Source of the DNA: Microbacterium hominis
Lineage (GTDB): Bacteria; Actinomycetota; Actinomycetes; Actinomycetales; Microbacteriaceae
Reading direction: 5' to 3'
Length of the DNA: 64,000 bases
Assembly (NCBI RefSeq): GCF_013282805.1
Contig: NZ_CP054038.1
Location: forward strand, 3,596,001-3,660,000
Below, piece by piece: positions 36,785 to 45,419 of this stretch; positions within the stretch are counted from its first letter, which is position 1; each line of letters begins with the position of its first letter. The notes below the pieces were generated by a model that was not told where the DNA came from, ran no database searches, and saw nothing but the letters and a program-made list of their open reading frames with translations. Position numbers and translations under genes: made by a program.

Positions 36785-37175
36785 CGCGCACCTCCTTCAC
36801 ATCCTGGGCGATCGACTGCACCGGATTCTGGCGGCTCGAGAGGCGCTTGAAGCGCATCAGCCCCAGCAGTGCGAGCACCGCGGTGATCACGAGCATCACG
36901 GCGAACACGACCAGCGCTGCCAGCCACACCGGCCACACCAGCGACAGGGCGGCGATGATGACGGTGAACAGCACCGGAACCGCCCAGAACAGCACGAACA
37001 GGGCGGCGAGCACCCAGACGACGCCGATCCCGGCATCCTTCGAGGTCTTCGCCGCCCACTTCTTCGCCGCCTCGACCTCGGCGACCACGAGGTTTCGGAT
37101 CAGCTCCGGAATCTCGCCGACGAGCGTCAGCAGGCTGTCGTCCGCGCGATCGCGGAGGCCACGGGGGGTCGTCAT
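36774..37175 (-). CDS. Phage-holin-like membrane protein (holin-X/DUF1469 type)
   Basis: A 133-residue protein with an N-terminal amphipathic helix (LVGEIPELIRNLVVAEVEAAKKW) and two long membrane segments (GVVWVLAALFVLFWAVPVLFTVI and LAALVVFAVMLVITAVLALLGLM), the pattern of Actinobacterial putative holin-X. The ATG at 37175 is preferred to one at 37190 because it immediately follows the upstream stop. Co-transcribed with the YtxH-like gene before it and DUF3618-like gene after it. Confidence 0.78.
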   Translation of the reverse strand: MTTPRGLRDRADDSLLTLVGEIPELIRNLVVAEVEAAKKWAAKTSKDAGIGVVWVLAALFVLFWAVPVLFTVIIAALSLVWPVWLAALVVFAVMLVITAVLALLGLMRFKRLSSRQNPVQSIAQDVKEVRDEL

Positions 37176-37176
37176 C

Positions 37177-37551
37177 TCAGGCCCCGCCACGGCCTTCGAT
37201 CGCCTCGTCGACCGCGTCTTCGACGGCCTCCGCCGAGGTCTGCGCGGCGCGGCTCACCTCGTCGGCCGAGTCCTGGCTCGCCTTCACGGCGGCATCCAAC
37301 CGCTGTCCGGCGGTTCCCTTGGATGCCGCGGCCTTGCCGACTTTGACGGCCGAGTCCCACAGGGTGCTGGGCAGGGCCATGGCGCTGGACTTCGCGAAGT
37401 CCTTCACCTTGCCCACCTGCTCCTGCACGGGATCGAGATTCCAGACCTTGAGCCATTGCGTCTTGATCTGCTCGTACCGCTCCCGGCCGGCTCGGGTGCC
37501 GAGCACATAGCCGATGGCGATTCCGATGACGAGTCCTGCCTTGCCCCTCAT
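37177..37551 (-). CDS. YtxH-like small membrane/stress protein
   Basis: A 124-residue protein: one N-terminal membrane segment (KAGLVIGIAIGYVLGTRAG) followed directly by GRERYEQI, the YtxH signature, and a charged helical tail likely to be coiled coil. First gene of a three-gene membrane cluster. The ATG has GAGGGGAC upstream; TAACCT (37594-37599, minus strand) is a plausible -10. Confidence 0.78.
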   Translation of the reverse strand: MRGKAGLVIGIAIGYVLGTRAGRERYEQIKTQWLKVWNLDPVQEQVGKVKDFAKSSAMALPSTLWDSAVKVGKAAASKGTAGQRLDAAVKASQDSADEVSRAAQTSAEAVEDAVDEAIEGRGGA

Positions 37552-37593
37552 GAGGTCCCCTCACGCTTGGTGGTGCGTCTGCGATTCCCGTCC

Positions 37594-37599
37594 AGGTTA
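37594..37599 (-). promoter_or_regulatory. -10 candidate of the YtxH-holin-DUF3618 unit
   Basis: TAACCT on the minus strand with a 42-base leader that contains the ribosome-binding site GAGGGGA. Confidence 0.4.
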
Positions 37600-37652
37600 G
37601 CCGTGCATGCCGCTGTGGGCATCCGCCCTTGACATGATCCGCCGACCGGGGT

Positions 37653-39245
37653 TCACTCGGCGGGTTCGACCGCGTCGCTCCCCCAGAGCGCGCGGCGGCG
37701 CACGTGCTCCGCCTCGGCGACGGCATCGGCGACCACCTGGGCCAGTCCGCTGCCCGAGAGCCACCCGCCGACGGCGGCCAGGCCCGGGATGCCGCGCACC
37801 GCGGCTCGCACCGTGTCGGCGTGCTCGTCCACCCCGAGCGCGGAGCCCGGGCGCGCGAGGGTGAAGCGATCGCGGCGGGCGGCCCGCACCGTGCCGAGCT
37901 CGGCGCCCAGCAGCGCGGTCGCCTCGCGGCGGGCGAGGTCGAACGCCGCGGCGTCGTCGAGCGCCGCGGTCGCCGGAGCCGTGCCGGCGGATCCGAACAT
38001 GACGCGCAGCACGTGGCGGCCGGGCCCGGCCGCGCGCGCGAGCCACTCCCACCGGGCGGTGTCGTGGAGCACGCCCGCGGCCGCGTGCGAGCCGGGCACG
38101 CTGTAGACCGCGGCGCCACGGGGAGCGGCATCCAGCGCCGCGGCGTCGACGACGAGCGTGACGACCTCGCGCGCGATCGGCGCGGCGGCGCGCGCCGGCA
38201 GCGCGCCGGGCGCGGCATCCTCCACCAGAGCCCGCACGGCGCCCTCGTCGGCGGCCAGCACGACCAGATCCGCATCGAGCTGCGCGCGCGCCGCGTCCGC
38301 GGACCCATCGCCCGGGACCTGCCCGGCGCCGTCGAGTCCGGTGGCGACATCGCCGGCGTCGACGGCGTCGACGGCGTCGACGGCGTCGACGGCGTCGACG
38401 GCGTCGACCGTCACGCGCCACCGGGCGTCGGCCTCGGTGCCGGTCCGCGCGATCGCGGTGGCCGCGGCATCCACGCGCACGGTGCCGCCGAGCGCCGTGA
38501 TCCGCTCGCGCAGCGCGTCGGCGAGGAGCGAGAGTCCGCCTTCCAGCCCGGAGATCGCCGGCCCCTCCGGTGGGGTGGCGCGCAGGTCTGCGACGGCGCC
38601 GCCGAGGGATCCGGTGCGGGTGAGCGCCGTGCTCAGGCCCGGCGCCGCGCCCTCGACGTCGACGGTGTCGGGCGTGACGCCGTAGCCGCCCACGCTCAAC
38701 GGCGCGACGAGGCGGTCGGCGACCGCGTCGCCCATGCGCGAGCGGACGAGCTTGTCGAGGTTGCGCTCGATGCCGATGGTCATCGGCGGGCGCAGCCGGT
38801 CGACGTACGCGCGCCACGTGCCGCCCCACCCGAGGAACGGGCGCACCCGCTCGTCCCACGGGTTGGCCGGGATGCCGGCCACGGCGTCACCCGGAACCTC
38901 GGCCGCCGCACCGCGCGGCAGCCCGGCGATCCAGGTGCGGGAGTCGCGCGGATGCACGACGGCGTCGCCGAGACCCAGCTCGTCGACGAGGGTGCGGACT
39001 GCGCCGCCGCGTCGCGCCCAGCCGGCAGCGCCGGTATCGACCGGGAGTCCGTCGACGTCGATCGTGGCGACGGCGCCCCCGACGCGGTCGGAGGACTCCA
39101 GCAGCGTGACCGGCATGCCGACCTTCGCGCATTCGTACGCGGCGACCAGGCCTGCGATGCCGCCGCCGATGACGACGACGCGGGTCTCGTGCGCGTGCTG
39201 GAGGAGGTCGCCGAAGGGCGCTGGGGAGTCCGTCACGTCCTCCAT
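37653..39245 (-). CDS. hemG: Protoporphyrinogen / coproporphyrinogen III oxidase (HemY/CgoX type)
   Basis: A 530-residue FAD protein. VVVIGGGIAGLVAAYECA near residue 24 is the FAD-binding motif, followed by LLESSDRVGGAVAT; LEGGLSLLADALRERI and the C-terminal GLAAVGGWLSGSGLAQVV are typical of bacterial HemY-type oxidases of haem synthesis. Between the halves is an insertion that includes VDA repeats from a 9-bp microsatellite. ATG 39245 has GGGAGG immediately before it; GTG 39236 with better-spaced GGAGG is an alternative start. Confidence 0.87.
   Translation of the reverse strand: MEDVTDSPAPFGDLLQHAHETRVVVIGGGIAGLVAAYECAKVGMPVTLLESSDRVGGAVATIDVDGLPVDTGAAGWARRGGAVRTLVDELGLGDAVVHPRDSRTWIAGLPRGAAAEVPGDAVAGIPANPWDERVRPFLGWGGTWRAYVDRLRPPMTIGIERNLDKLVRSRMGDAVADRLVAPLSVGGYGVTPDTVDVEGAAPGLSTALTRTGSLGGAVADLRATPPEGPAISGLEGGLSLLADALRERITALGGTVRVDAAATAIARTGTEADARWRVTVDAVDAVDAVDAVDAVDAGDVATGLDGAGQVPGDGSADAARAQLDADLVVLAADEGAVRALVEDAAPGALPARAAAPIAREVVTLVVDAAALDAAPRGAAVYSVPGSHAAAGVLHDTARWEWLARAAGPGRHVLRVMFGSAGTAPATAALDDAAAFDLARREATALLGAELGTVRAARRDRFTLARPGSALGVDEHADTVRAAVRGIPGLAAVGGWLSGSGLAQVVADAVAEAEHVRRRALWGSDAVEPAE
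38355..38408. repeat. 9-bp in-frame tandem repeat, six perfect copies
   Basis: GGCGTCGAC is repeated six times without mismatch, encoding Val-Asp-Ala on the minus strand inside the haem oxidase gene. Perfect identity suggests recent expansion; each unit carries a GTCGAC palindrome. Confidence 0.95.
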
Positions 39246-39285
39246 CCTCCCACCGGACTCAGCGCTGACACCCGGCCGCAGCGGT

Positions 39286-39534
39286 GGAAGGCTTGTCGTC
39301 ATGACGCTCCACATCACCGGCGACTCGGGATCGCGCATCCGCGTCAGACGCAGAGTCACCAGTGGCCGGGACCGACCGCGCCGCCATCAGGGATCGTCTT
39401 CGCGATGTCGGTCGCGATGTGTTCCAGTGCGGTGGATCAGGCGACCATGTGCCAGTCCGGTGACATGGCTCCACAGCGAGAGACACACCGAACTCATCGG
39501 CGAACTCTGCACGCATGGGACACGGCGAGCTTGA
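39286..39534 (+). pseudogene. Remnant/duplicate of the 5' end of the HhH-GPD gene
   Basis: Bases 39298-39324 repeat the start of the HhH-GPD gene (40149-40175) with one mismatch, encoding MTLHITGD; about 20 bases upstream are also alike. After this the similarity stops and the frame runs through unrelated residues to a stop at 39534. It looks like the left copy of a duplication made when the following segment was inserted. Confidence 0.7.
39298..39324 (+). repeat. Left direct repeat flanking the lipoprotein insert
   Basis: 27 bases matching 40149-40175 with a single mismatch; spacing 851 bases. Confidence 0.9.
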
Positions 39535-39562
39535 ATCTGCAGTACTGAGAACTGGAGGGGTC

Positions 39563-40030
39563 ATGCGCAAGAAACTGCTCGCCGCAGTGGTGGTGTTCGC
39601 GGCACTCAGCGTGACGGGATGTGCGCAAGGGCGCGTAGCCGCGGCCACACAAACGGCGGAGTCACCAGACGCAGGAGAAGTGTGTGCATCGACGACATAC
39701 TTCGAGCATGCTCCGGACAGTGGGGCGCGATCACGGGTGGACGCAGTCAACGGGATGATCGCGGCGCTGCGCGAGCATCCCGAGGCCCCTGAGCTCGAGT
39801 ATGCATCGCGAGCAGACATCCTGCTCCTGCTCGAGACCAGTGTCGACAACCTGATCGCTGCTGAGAGAGCGGCAGGCGAGGCCGCGCAGGCGAACGGATA
39901 TCTGGAGGTACCTGTCGAGACACGCGACGGCGAGCACCTCGGACAGGTGAACATCTCCGAAGTCAATGGCGGCTTCGTCATCGACGCCATCGAGGTCGCA
40001 CACAGAGACGGCATCTCCTGCCCTGGTTGA
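39563..40030 (+). CDS. Putative lipoprotein, lower-G+C and probably acquired
   Basis: A 155-residue protein with a lipoprotein signal peptide: MRKKLLAAVVVFAALSVTGCAQ, cysteine at 22. I do not recognise the mature domain; it has a helix-rich middle (DILLLLETSVDNLIAAERAAGEAAQ) and two further cysteines (EVCAST and the C-terminal ISCPG) that could pair. A GGAGGGG ribosome-binding site precedes the ATG. The codons include ACA, TCA, GGA, GCA and TGT far more than the neighbours. The 39325-39562 stretch before it has no gene that I can support. Confidence 0.72.
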   Translation: MRKKLLAAVVVFAALSVTGCAQGRVAAATQTAESPDAGEVCASTTYFEHAPDSGARSRVDAVNGMIAALREHPEAPELEYASRADILLLLETSVDNLIAAERAAGEAAQANGYLEVPVETRDGEHLGQVNISEVNGGFVIDAIEVAHRDGISCPG

Positions 40031-40148
40031 GCCTGCCATGCGGTCGCCGCCCGGGCGCGCGGTACAAATCCACCACTCACGCACGGCTACCGCGGAGGAG
40101 TTCGCCACAGTCCGAGTGCGCCCCTCGCCCACCGGTGGGAGACTGGGG

Positions 40149-40175
40149 GTCATGACGCTCCACATCACGGGCGAC
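40149..40175 (+). repeat. Right direct repeat flanking the lipoprotein insert
   Basis: Matches 39298-39324; includes the start codon of the intact HhH-GPD gene. Confidence 0.9.
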
Positions 40176-40727
40176 CCCGCCGCCGACCGCCTGCTGACCG
40201 ACGAGCCGCTGGCCCTGCTCATCGGGATGCTGCTCGACCAGCAGGTCGCCATGGAGACCGCGTTCGCCGGCCCGCTGAAGATCCGCGAGCGGGTGGGATC
40301 GATGGATGCCGCCACCCTCGCCGGCTTCGACCCCGAGGCCTTCGTCGAGGAGTTCAAGAAGACGCCCGCGGTGCACCGCTTCCCGGGCTCGATGGCGGCG
40401 CGCGTGCAGTCGCTCTGCGCCGCGGTCGACCAGGACTGGGGCGGCGATGCCGCCGCGATCTGGACGCAGGGCGACCCCGACGGGGCGACCGTGCTCAAGC
40501 GCCTGAAGGCGCTGCCGGGATTCGGCGAGCAGAAGGCGAAGATCTTCCTGGCGCTGCTGGGCAAGCAGTACGGCTACGACGGCGCCGGATGGCGCGACGC
40601 GGCCGGCGCCTACGGCGAGGAGGGCTCGTACCGCAGCGTCGCCGACATCGTCTCGCCCGAATCGCTCACCAAGGTGCGCGAGTACAAGCGTGAGATGAAG
40701 GCCGCGGCCAAGACCGCGACGTCGTAG
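40152..40727 (+). CDS. HhH-GPD-type base excision DNA repair protein
   Basis: A 191-residue protein. DEPLALLIGMLLDQQVAMETAFAGP near residue 20 is the substrate-side helix of the family, and LKALPGFGEQKAKIFLALLGK near 115 is the helix-hairpin-helix. It lacks the four-cysteine iron-sulfur cluster of Nth/MutY, as usual in this short actinobacterial subfamily. It would remove damaged bases. The ATG is shared with the duplicated segment; a GAGACT box 7 bases upstream suggests leaderless transcription. Confidence 0.88.
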   Translation: MTLHITGDPAADRLLTDEPLALLIGMLLDQQVAMETAFAGPLKIRERVGSMDAATLAGFDPEAFVEEFKKTPAVHRFPGSMAARVQSLCAAVDQDWGGDAAAIWTQGDPDGATVLKRLKALPGFGEQKAKIFLALLGKQYGYDGAGWRDAAGAYGEEGSYRSVADIVSPESLTKVREYKREMKAAAKTATS

Positions 40728-40738
40728 GGAGCTAACCC

Positions 40739-41167
40739 ATGCAGAAGACCGGCACGAGCGTGGCATCCTTCCTCGCCGGCGTCACCCCCGCCAAGCGCCG
40801 CGCCGACGCGGAGATCCTGATCGCGCTCATGTCCGAGACCACCGGCCGCGAGCCCGAGATGTGGGGCACGATCGTCGGCTTCGGCACGTGCCACTACCGC
40901 TACCCGACCGGCACCGAAGGCGACGCGCCGATCGTCGCGTTCTCCCCCCGCCGCCAGGCGACCACGATCTACCTGCAGGCGGACTATGCGACGACTCACG
41001 CGCACGATCTGGCGGAGCTCGGGCCCCACACGACCGGCGTCGGGTGCCTGTACATCAAAGACCTCGATGCGGTCGATCACGACGTGCTGACCCGTCTGAT
41101 CTCCGCCGGGGAGGCCTGGGTGCGCGCCGGCGGAGATGCCTACGCGGCCTACACCGTCACCGACTGA
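40739..41167 (+). CDS. DUF1801 domain-containing protein
   Basis: A 142-residue protein. SVASFLAGVTPAKRRADAEILIALMSETTG at the start and MWGTIVGFGTCHYRYPTG followed by VAFSPRRQATTIYL match the YdhG/DUF1801 fold, a small domain of unknown function. Starts 11 bases after the HhH-GPD gene with a GGGAG site, so it is probably co-transcribed with it. Biochemical role unknown. Confidence 0.85.
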   Translation: MQKTGTSVASFLAGVTPAKRRADAEILIALMSETTGREPEMWGTIVGFGTCHYRYPTGTEGDAPIVAFSPRRQATTIYLQADYATTHAHDLAELGPHTTGVGCLYIKDLDAVDHDVLTRLISAGEAWVRAGGDAYAAYTVTD

Positions 41168-41231
41168 CACCCGGTTCCGCGACCTCCGACACACCGGTTC
41201 GGATTTTCGGCTCATTCATCAGAAGCGGCCC

Positions 41232-41237
41232 TAGAGT
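41232..41237 (+). promoter_or_regulatory. -10 box before the candidate structured RNA
   Basis: TAGAGT with no start codon at leaderless distance; the first hairpin starts 6 bases later, where transcription would begin. Confidence 0.45.
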
Positions 41238-41243
41238 GGGCGA

Positions 41244-41433
41244 GCGCACGGATTCCGTGCGCCGAGTCGGATTCGGTGCGGTACCCCAGATCCCGCTGAT
41301 TCCGACCTGCGTGGGCACAGTCGACGCAGCCGGGGGTTCCCGAGTCCCAGTTCGGTCGAACCCCCGGTCTTCCCTTCGCGGGTAACGCCCCGCGGGGTGC
41401 CTCGACCCGTCTCCGGATCGAGGCACCCCGCGG
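41244..41433 (+). ncRNA. Candidate structured RNA of about 190 nt
   Basis: Four successive hairpins fill this gene-free stretch: GCGCACGG/CCGTGCGC (41244-41262, 3-base loop), CTGCGT/ACGCAG (41307-41329), CCGGGGGTTC/GAACCCCCGG (41330-41367, with an inner CCGA/TCGG pair) and a 16-bp perfect stem at 41390-41433. A TAGAGT -10 box precedes the first. I cannot match it to tmRNA, RNase P, SRP or 6S RNA features. It might instead be the 3' untranslated region of the convergent subtilase gene read on the other strand. Confidence 0.45.
41390..41433. terminator. Strong hairpin, bidirectional terminator candidate
   Basis: CCGCGGGGTGCCTCGA (41390-41405) pairs perfectly with TCGAGGCACCCCGCGG (41418-41433) around a 12-base loop, 23 bases beyond the subtilase stop. 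No T-run on either side. Confidence 0.7.
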
Positions 41434-41455
41434 TGTCATCGCCGCGGGCCCCGGC

Positions 41456-44400
41456 TCACTTCACCGCGATCGCGTCGATCACGGTCTCCGTGAAGGTTCC
41501 GCCGGCCGCATCCCACGCCTCCGACTTCAACGCGACCTTGGTCGTGCCCTTGGGCGGGGTGATGGTGGCCGAGTAGTCGCCGTCCGATCCGCTCACGGCG
41601 ACGGCCGTCCACGACTTCCCGGCGTCGAAGGACGCCCACAGCTTCAGCCCCTGGATCGTGGAGCCCGTCGAGCCGTCCTGGTGGGACACGGTCGGGGTCA
41701 GCACGATTCTCTTCGACGACGCGACGTTCAGGCTCGACAGCCCCTGCACGCCGTAGTCGAGCTGGAGCAGCGGCAGCACGGTGGGCGCGTCCGTCGCGGC
41801 GCTCCGGAAGGTCCACTCGGTCCGGACGTCGGTGGACTGCGTCCACCACCGCTCGTACCGATGCGTCTCCAGGGCCAGGCGGTACGTGTGCTCGTCGGCG
41901 GGGAAGGCGCCCGAGCCGCTCGCATACGGGCTGCTCGTCACCGGCGTACCGTCGATCCACAGCTCCATCCTGCTGTCGGTGCCGCCGTCGGGGCCCGCGA
42001 CGTTCGGATGGCCTTGGGCGTCCACGCGGTACGGCAGATCCACCGCGAGCACGTCGCCGTCACGACGGACGGATGCCTGAGAGGGAGATTCCGGATCGGG
42101 ATACAGCCCACCGTGGACGACCTGTCCGAGCAGCTCCTCGGTCAGCTTCTCACCGGGCGCGTACGAGCGCAGCGGTCCGTTGAACGCCGACGGGAAGGCG
42201 TCCGAGCCATTGGTCCCGCCGCCCGCGTAGGGTTCGGCGGACCGCTGGAATCGGACTCCCGCATCGGCGAGATAGCTGATCGTCCGATCGGCCACGGGCT
42301 CATCGAGCCAACGGGGGAACCCGACGTAGCTCTCGGCGGTGATCATCGTGTGCCACTCCTGCAGCGAGGAGCCGGCCGTCTGGCCGTTCACCGCGCTCGT
42401 GACGACGGCGGTGTTGGACGCGTCGAGACGGTAGTCGAGGCTCGCCGGGATGCCGTGCTCGACCGTCGCGAACGCGTAGTCGTACGGCGCGTACCCGTAG
42501 CCGGTGCCGACGAGCTTCGCACCCTTCTTGGCGGCGAGGAGATCGAGCACCTGCAGCCCCGTGGCGCGGGGCAGCGTGAGCGTCGGCAGCACCTTGTCGG
42601 GGAAGTTGCCCATCGCGATGATCTCCAGGTCCTCCCAGTAGGGGCCGTCCACAGGCCCGTAGGCGATGAGGGCCAGGGCGCCCGCATCCTTGGCCGCCTG
42701 GGCCTGCGCGTTCAGGAGTCCGGTCACCGTGCCGACCGCGGCGGGCCGCGCCTCGACGAGGGCGACCTTGCCTCGGACGCCGGCCCGCTCGAGCTCCGCG
42801 GGCGTCCCGGCACCGGCCGCGACGATCCCCGCGTTCACGCTGCCGGTGAGCTCCGGCGAGGTGACGGCGTACCGCAGGTCCAGTGCGAGATCGATGGATC
42901 GCGAACCTGAGGTGACCGCGACATCGAGCTCGGGCGCGGCGAGCAGCCAGCTCTCGGTGAGCGTCTGCTCGCCCACCAGGTCGCCCTCGGTGAACACGTA
43001 GATCTCGTCCGCGACTCCGGGGCTGCTGATGATGGAGTTCGCGAAGGTGCTCTGCGTCACCGGCCAGCTCCACCCCGGAAGGGTGCGCTTGAGCACCTGA
43101 TCGAAGTTGGTGACCTGCGCCTGCTTCTCGGTGCTGATGCTCACCGGCATCGCCTTCGTGCCGTCGATGACGACGTCATGCCGACCCGGTTCGGTGAGGT
43201 CGAGGTCGCGCGTGAACAGCGTCGACCCGTCGATGATCAGCGCATCCGGAGCGCTGTTGTAGAGGGCGCCGAGGATGGCGTATCGCCCGATCGGCACGCG
43301 CACATCGGCCTTTCCGCCGCTGATCACGACGGTGCGCACGATCGAGGGGTCGTCGATGTTGTAAAGAGTCGCGTAGCTGGAGCCCCTCACGAGTGCGCCG
43401 TCCGGCTGGAGCGCCTCGAGGTGGAGAGCGGCCATGTCAGCCTCGACCTGGAACCCGAGCACGGTGCGAACCGGCACGAATCCCGCCCCGGCGGCGGTCA
43501 CGACTCCCGTGTAGAAGTCGGGATCGTCGAGCGTCGGGTCCACCGTGACATCGACCGACGCGGTCCCGTGCGCGGGGACGGTGACGGAGGTGCTGGACAG
43601 CGTGATCATCCCGTCGGGCACCGGGGCTCCGTCCGAGCCTGCGGCGACGTCCCACAGCTCGAGCGTGAGATCGGTGGCCTGGGTGTTGGTGTATTCGATC
43701 GACACGGTCCGGGGCACCTGCTCTTCGCGCGGGGACTCGAAGACGCCGATCGACAGCGACGAGGGTTCGGCGTAGAGCGGCTGGCCGAGGGCGGCCGGGA
43801 TCTGGATCTTCCCCGCCCCCTCCTTCCACACGTCGCCGACGGTGGACTGCGCGGTGCCCATGAGGACGGCCTTCAGCCCGTCGCCGTCCAGGTCGGGCCG
43901 CGCGGCCTTCAGGATCGCCGCCGCGCCCGCGACGGCCGGCGTCGCCATCGACGTTCCGCCGTCGTGCACGTACTTGTCTTCGGCGGGGATGTCGGGGCGG
44001 GTTCCCGCAGCACGGGCTGCCAGGATCCACGCGCCCGGTGCCGTGACGTCGGGCTTGACGCCCGCGTCGCCGAACCGCGGCCCGACCGAGGAGAAGCCGG
44101 CGAGCTGATCGTTCTCATCGATCGCGCCGACCGTCAGCGCGCTCTGCGCCGTGCCGGGCGTGGTCACCGTCGTGGATCCCGCGTTGCCCTCGTTGCCGGC
44201 CGCGACGACCACAAGAGTGTCGTAGCGCTCCGAGATCGAGTCGACCGCCAGCGCGCCGGGATCGGTGCCGTCGGTGTAGTCGCCGCGGACCCCGAGGCTC
44301 ATGTTGATCACATCGGCGCCCTCGGCGGCGGCCCACTCCATCGCGTCGATGGTCCAGGACTCCTGGCCGAAGCCAGTGGGGCCCAGCACGCGCGCGTTGA

Positions 44401-45268
44401 GGAGCTTCGCCCCGTACGCGACACCGCGGTTCGCGCCGTCGGATGCTTCACCGCTGCCCGCGACGATCGATGCCACGTGCGTGCCGTGGCCGAAGGGGTC
44501 CTTCGTCGAGCCGCTGCCGGTGAAGTCCTTCTCCTTGATCACGACTCCCTCATCGAGATCGGGATGTGTCGTGTCGATGCCCGTGTCGAGCACGGCGACC
44601 ACGGCGCCGGTGCCATCCAGGCCGGCCTCCCACGCGGCGGGTGCGCCGATCTGCGGGGTGGAGACCGCGTCGAGCATCTCGACGGGCGCGTCGAGCCACA
44701 CCTTCTGCACGGACCCGCCTGCGTCCACCGCCTCCAACAGAGCCGGGGCGCCGGCGGCCGGAACCTCGCCGGACACCGCGTCGATCGACTCGAGCGTGCG
44801 GTCGGCATCCACATCGAGCGCTTCCCACTCGGCGGCATGGGTCTTCGCGTTCGTCGATTCGTCGGACTGGACGATGACCGGCACTCCCTCGGCGTCGTCG
44901 AGCTCGGCCAGCGTCAGCACGTCGAACAGGCCGAGGTCGAGCTTGTCGGGAACGAGCCCGGCCACGTCGGACGGGATCACGTAATAGTGCTCGGCGTCGC
45001 CGTAGGCGGCGTACGAGATCGGCGCACCGGTCTCCCGCGGGGCGGCGGTGAACTCGACGATCGGTGCATCGCCCGGGCCGTCGTGGAGGGTGACCTCGTC
45101 ACCGGTGATCAAGGTGACCGTCCGCTGCGGGGACGTCGTGACCCAGCCGCCTGATGCCGCCGTGGGTGGCGGCGGCGCCGCGACCGCGGGTGCTGTCGCC
45201 GCTGTCGCGACCGAGATGATCCCGACGACGGCCATCGCGGCGCCCGCCTTGTTGACTCTGTACCTCAC
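41456..45268 (-). CDS. Secreted S8 family serine peptidase (large subtilase)
   Basis: A 1270-residue secreted protease. A signal peptide (residues 1-31, ending VAAP) precedes a propeptide of about 190 residues. The catalytic residues are Asp228 (VAVLDTGIDTTHPDL), His261 (FGHGTHVASI), Asn359 (AAGNEGN) and Ser440 (GGTSMATP). Beyond about 520 follow Ig-like, PA-like (GIVAAGAGTPAELERAGVRGKVALVEA) and further beta-rich domains, but no sortase motif or S-layer repeats. GTG 45268 with GGGAG 7 bases upstream is the preferred start over a longer frame. A LacI-type operator lies upstream. Confidence 0.92.
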   Translation of the reverse strand: MRYRVNKAGAAMAVVGIISVATAATAPAVAAPPPPTAASGGWVTTSPQRTVTLITGDEVTLHDGPGDAPIVEFTAAPRETGAPISYAAYGDAEHYYVIPSDVAGLVPDKLDLGLFDVLTLAELDDAEGVPVIVQSDESTNAKTHAAEWEALDVDADRTLESIDAVSGEVPAAGAPALLEAVDAGGSVQKVWLDAPVEMLDAVSTPQIGAPAAWEAGLDGTGAVVAVLDTGIDTTHPDLDEGVVIKEKDFTGSGSTKDPFGHGTHVASIVAGSGEASDGANRGVAYGAKLLNARVLGPTGFGQESWTIDAMEWAAAEGADVINMSLGVRGDYTDGTDPGALAVDSISERYDTLVVVAAGNEGNAGSTTVTTPGTAQSALTVGAIDENDQLAGFSSVGPRFGDAGVKPDVTAPGAWILAARAAGTRPDIPAEDKYVHDGGTSMATPAVAGAAAILKAARPDLDGDGLKAVLMGTAQSTVGDVWKEGAGKIQIPAALGQPLYAEPSSLSIGVFESPREEQVPRTVSIEYTNTQATDLTLELWDVAAGSDGAPVPDGMITLSSTSVTVPAHGTASVDVTVDPTLDDPDFYTGVVTAAGAGFVPVRTVLGFQVEADMAALHLEALQPDGALVRGSSYATLYNIDDPSIVRTVVISGGKADVRVPIGRYAILGALYNSAPDALIIDGSTLFTRDLDLTEPGRHDVVIDGTKAMPVSISTEKQAQVTNFDQVLKRTLPGWSWPVTQSTFANSIISSPGVADEIYVFTEGDLVGEQTLTESWLLAAPELDVAVTSGSRSIDLALDLRYAVTSPELTGSVNAGIVAAGAGTPAELERAGVRGKVALVEARPAAVGTVTGLLNAQAQAAKDAGALALIAYGPVDGPYWEDLEIIAMGNFPDKVLPTLTLPRATGLQVLDLLAAKKGAKLVGTGYGYAPYDYAFATVEHGIPASLDYRLDASNTAVVTSAVNGQTAGSSLQEWHTMITAESYVGFPRWLDEPVADRTISYLADAGVRFQRSAEPYAGGGTNGSDAFPSAFNGPLRSYAPGEKLTEELLGQVVHGGLYPDPESPSQASVRRDGDVLAVDLPYRVDAQGHPNVAGPDGGTDSRMELWIDGTPVTSSPYASGSGAFPADEHTYRLALETHRYERWWTQSTDVRTEWTFRSAATDAPTVLPLLQLDYGVQGLSSLNVASSKRIVLTPTVSHQDGSTGSTIQGLKLWASFDAGKSWTAVAVSGSDGDYSATITPPKGTTKVALKSEAWDAAGGTFTETVIDAIAVK

Positions 45269-45387
45269 GTGTGTGTGCTCCCGTGTTTGCGGGGCGCGGC
45301 TCCCCGCAGTCACGTGCCAGAGCTGAGACCGGACGCCGAGGTGCCGTCAGCGCCCCTGCCGATCAATGGCTTCACCCAAACAGGGAC

Positions 45388-45399
45388 GGGAGCGCTCCC
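45388..45399. promoter_or_regulatory. LacI/CebR-type operator
   Basis: GGGAGCGCTCCC is a perfect 12-bp palindrome, extended by T on the minus strand to match TGGGAGCGCTCCC, the core of the CebR operator of actinobacterial cellobiose control. It lies 120 bases upstream of the subtilase start. Confidence 0.6.
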
Positions 45400-45419
45400 A
45401 CAAGATCCAGCGAAACGTT

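Noticed and set aside
39259..40080. Minus-strand ORF of 273 residues across the lipoprotein insert
   Set aside because: No recognisable motif or ribosome-binding site; it is antisense to a lipoprotein gene with a clear signal peptide and start site.
41330..41367. tRNA-like T-arm (GGTTCGA) in the stem at 41330-41367
   Set aside because: No acceptor, anticodon or D-arm of the right spacing and no CCA-adjacent discriminator could be found.
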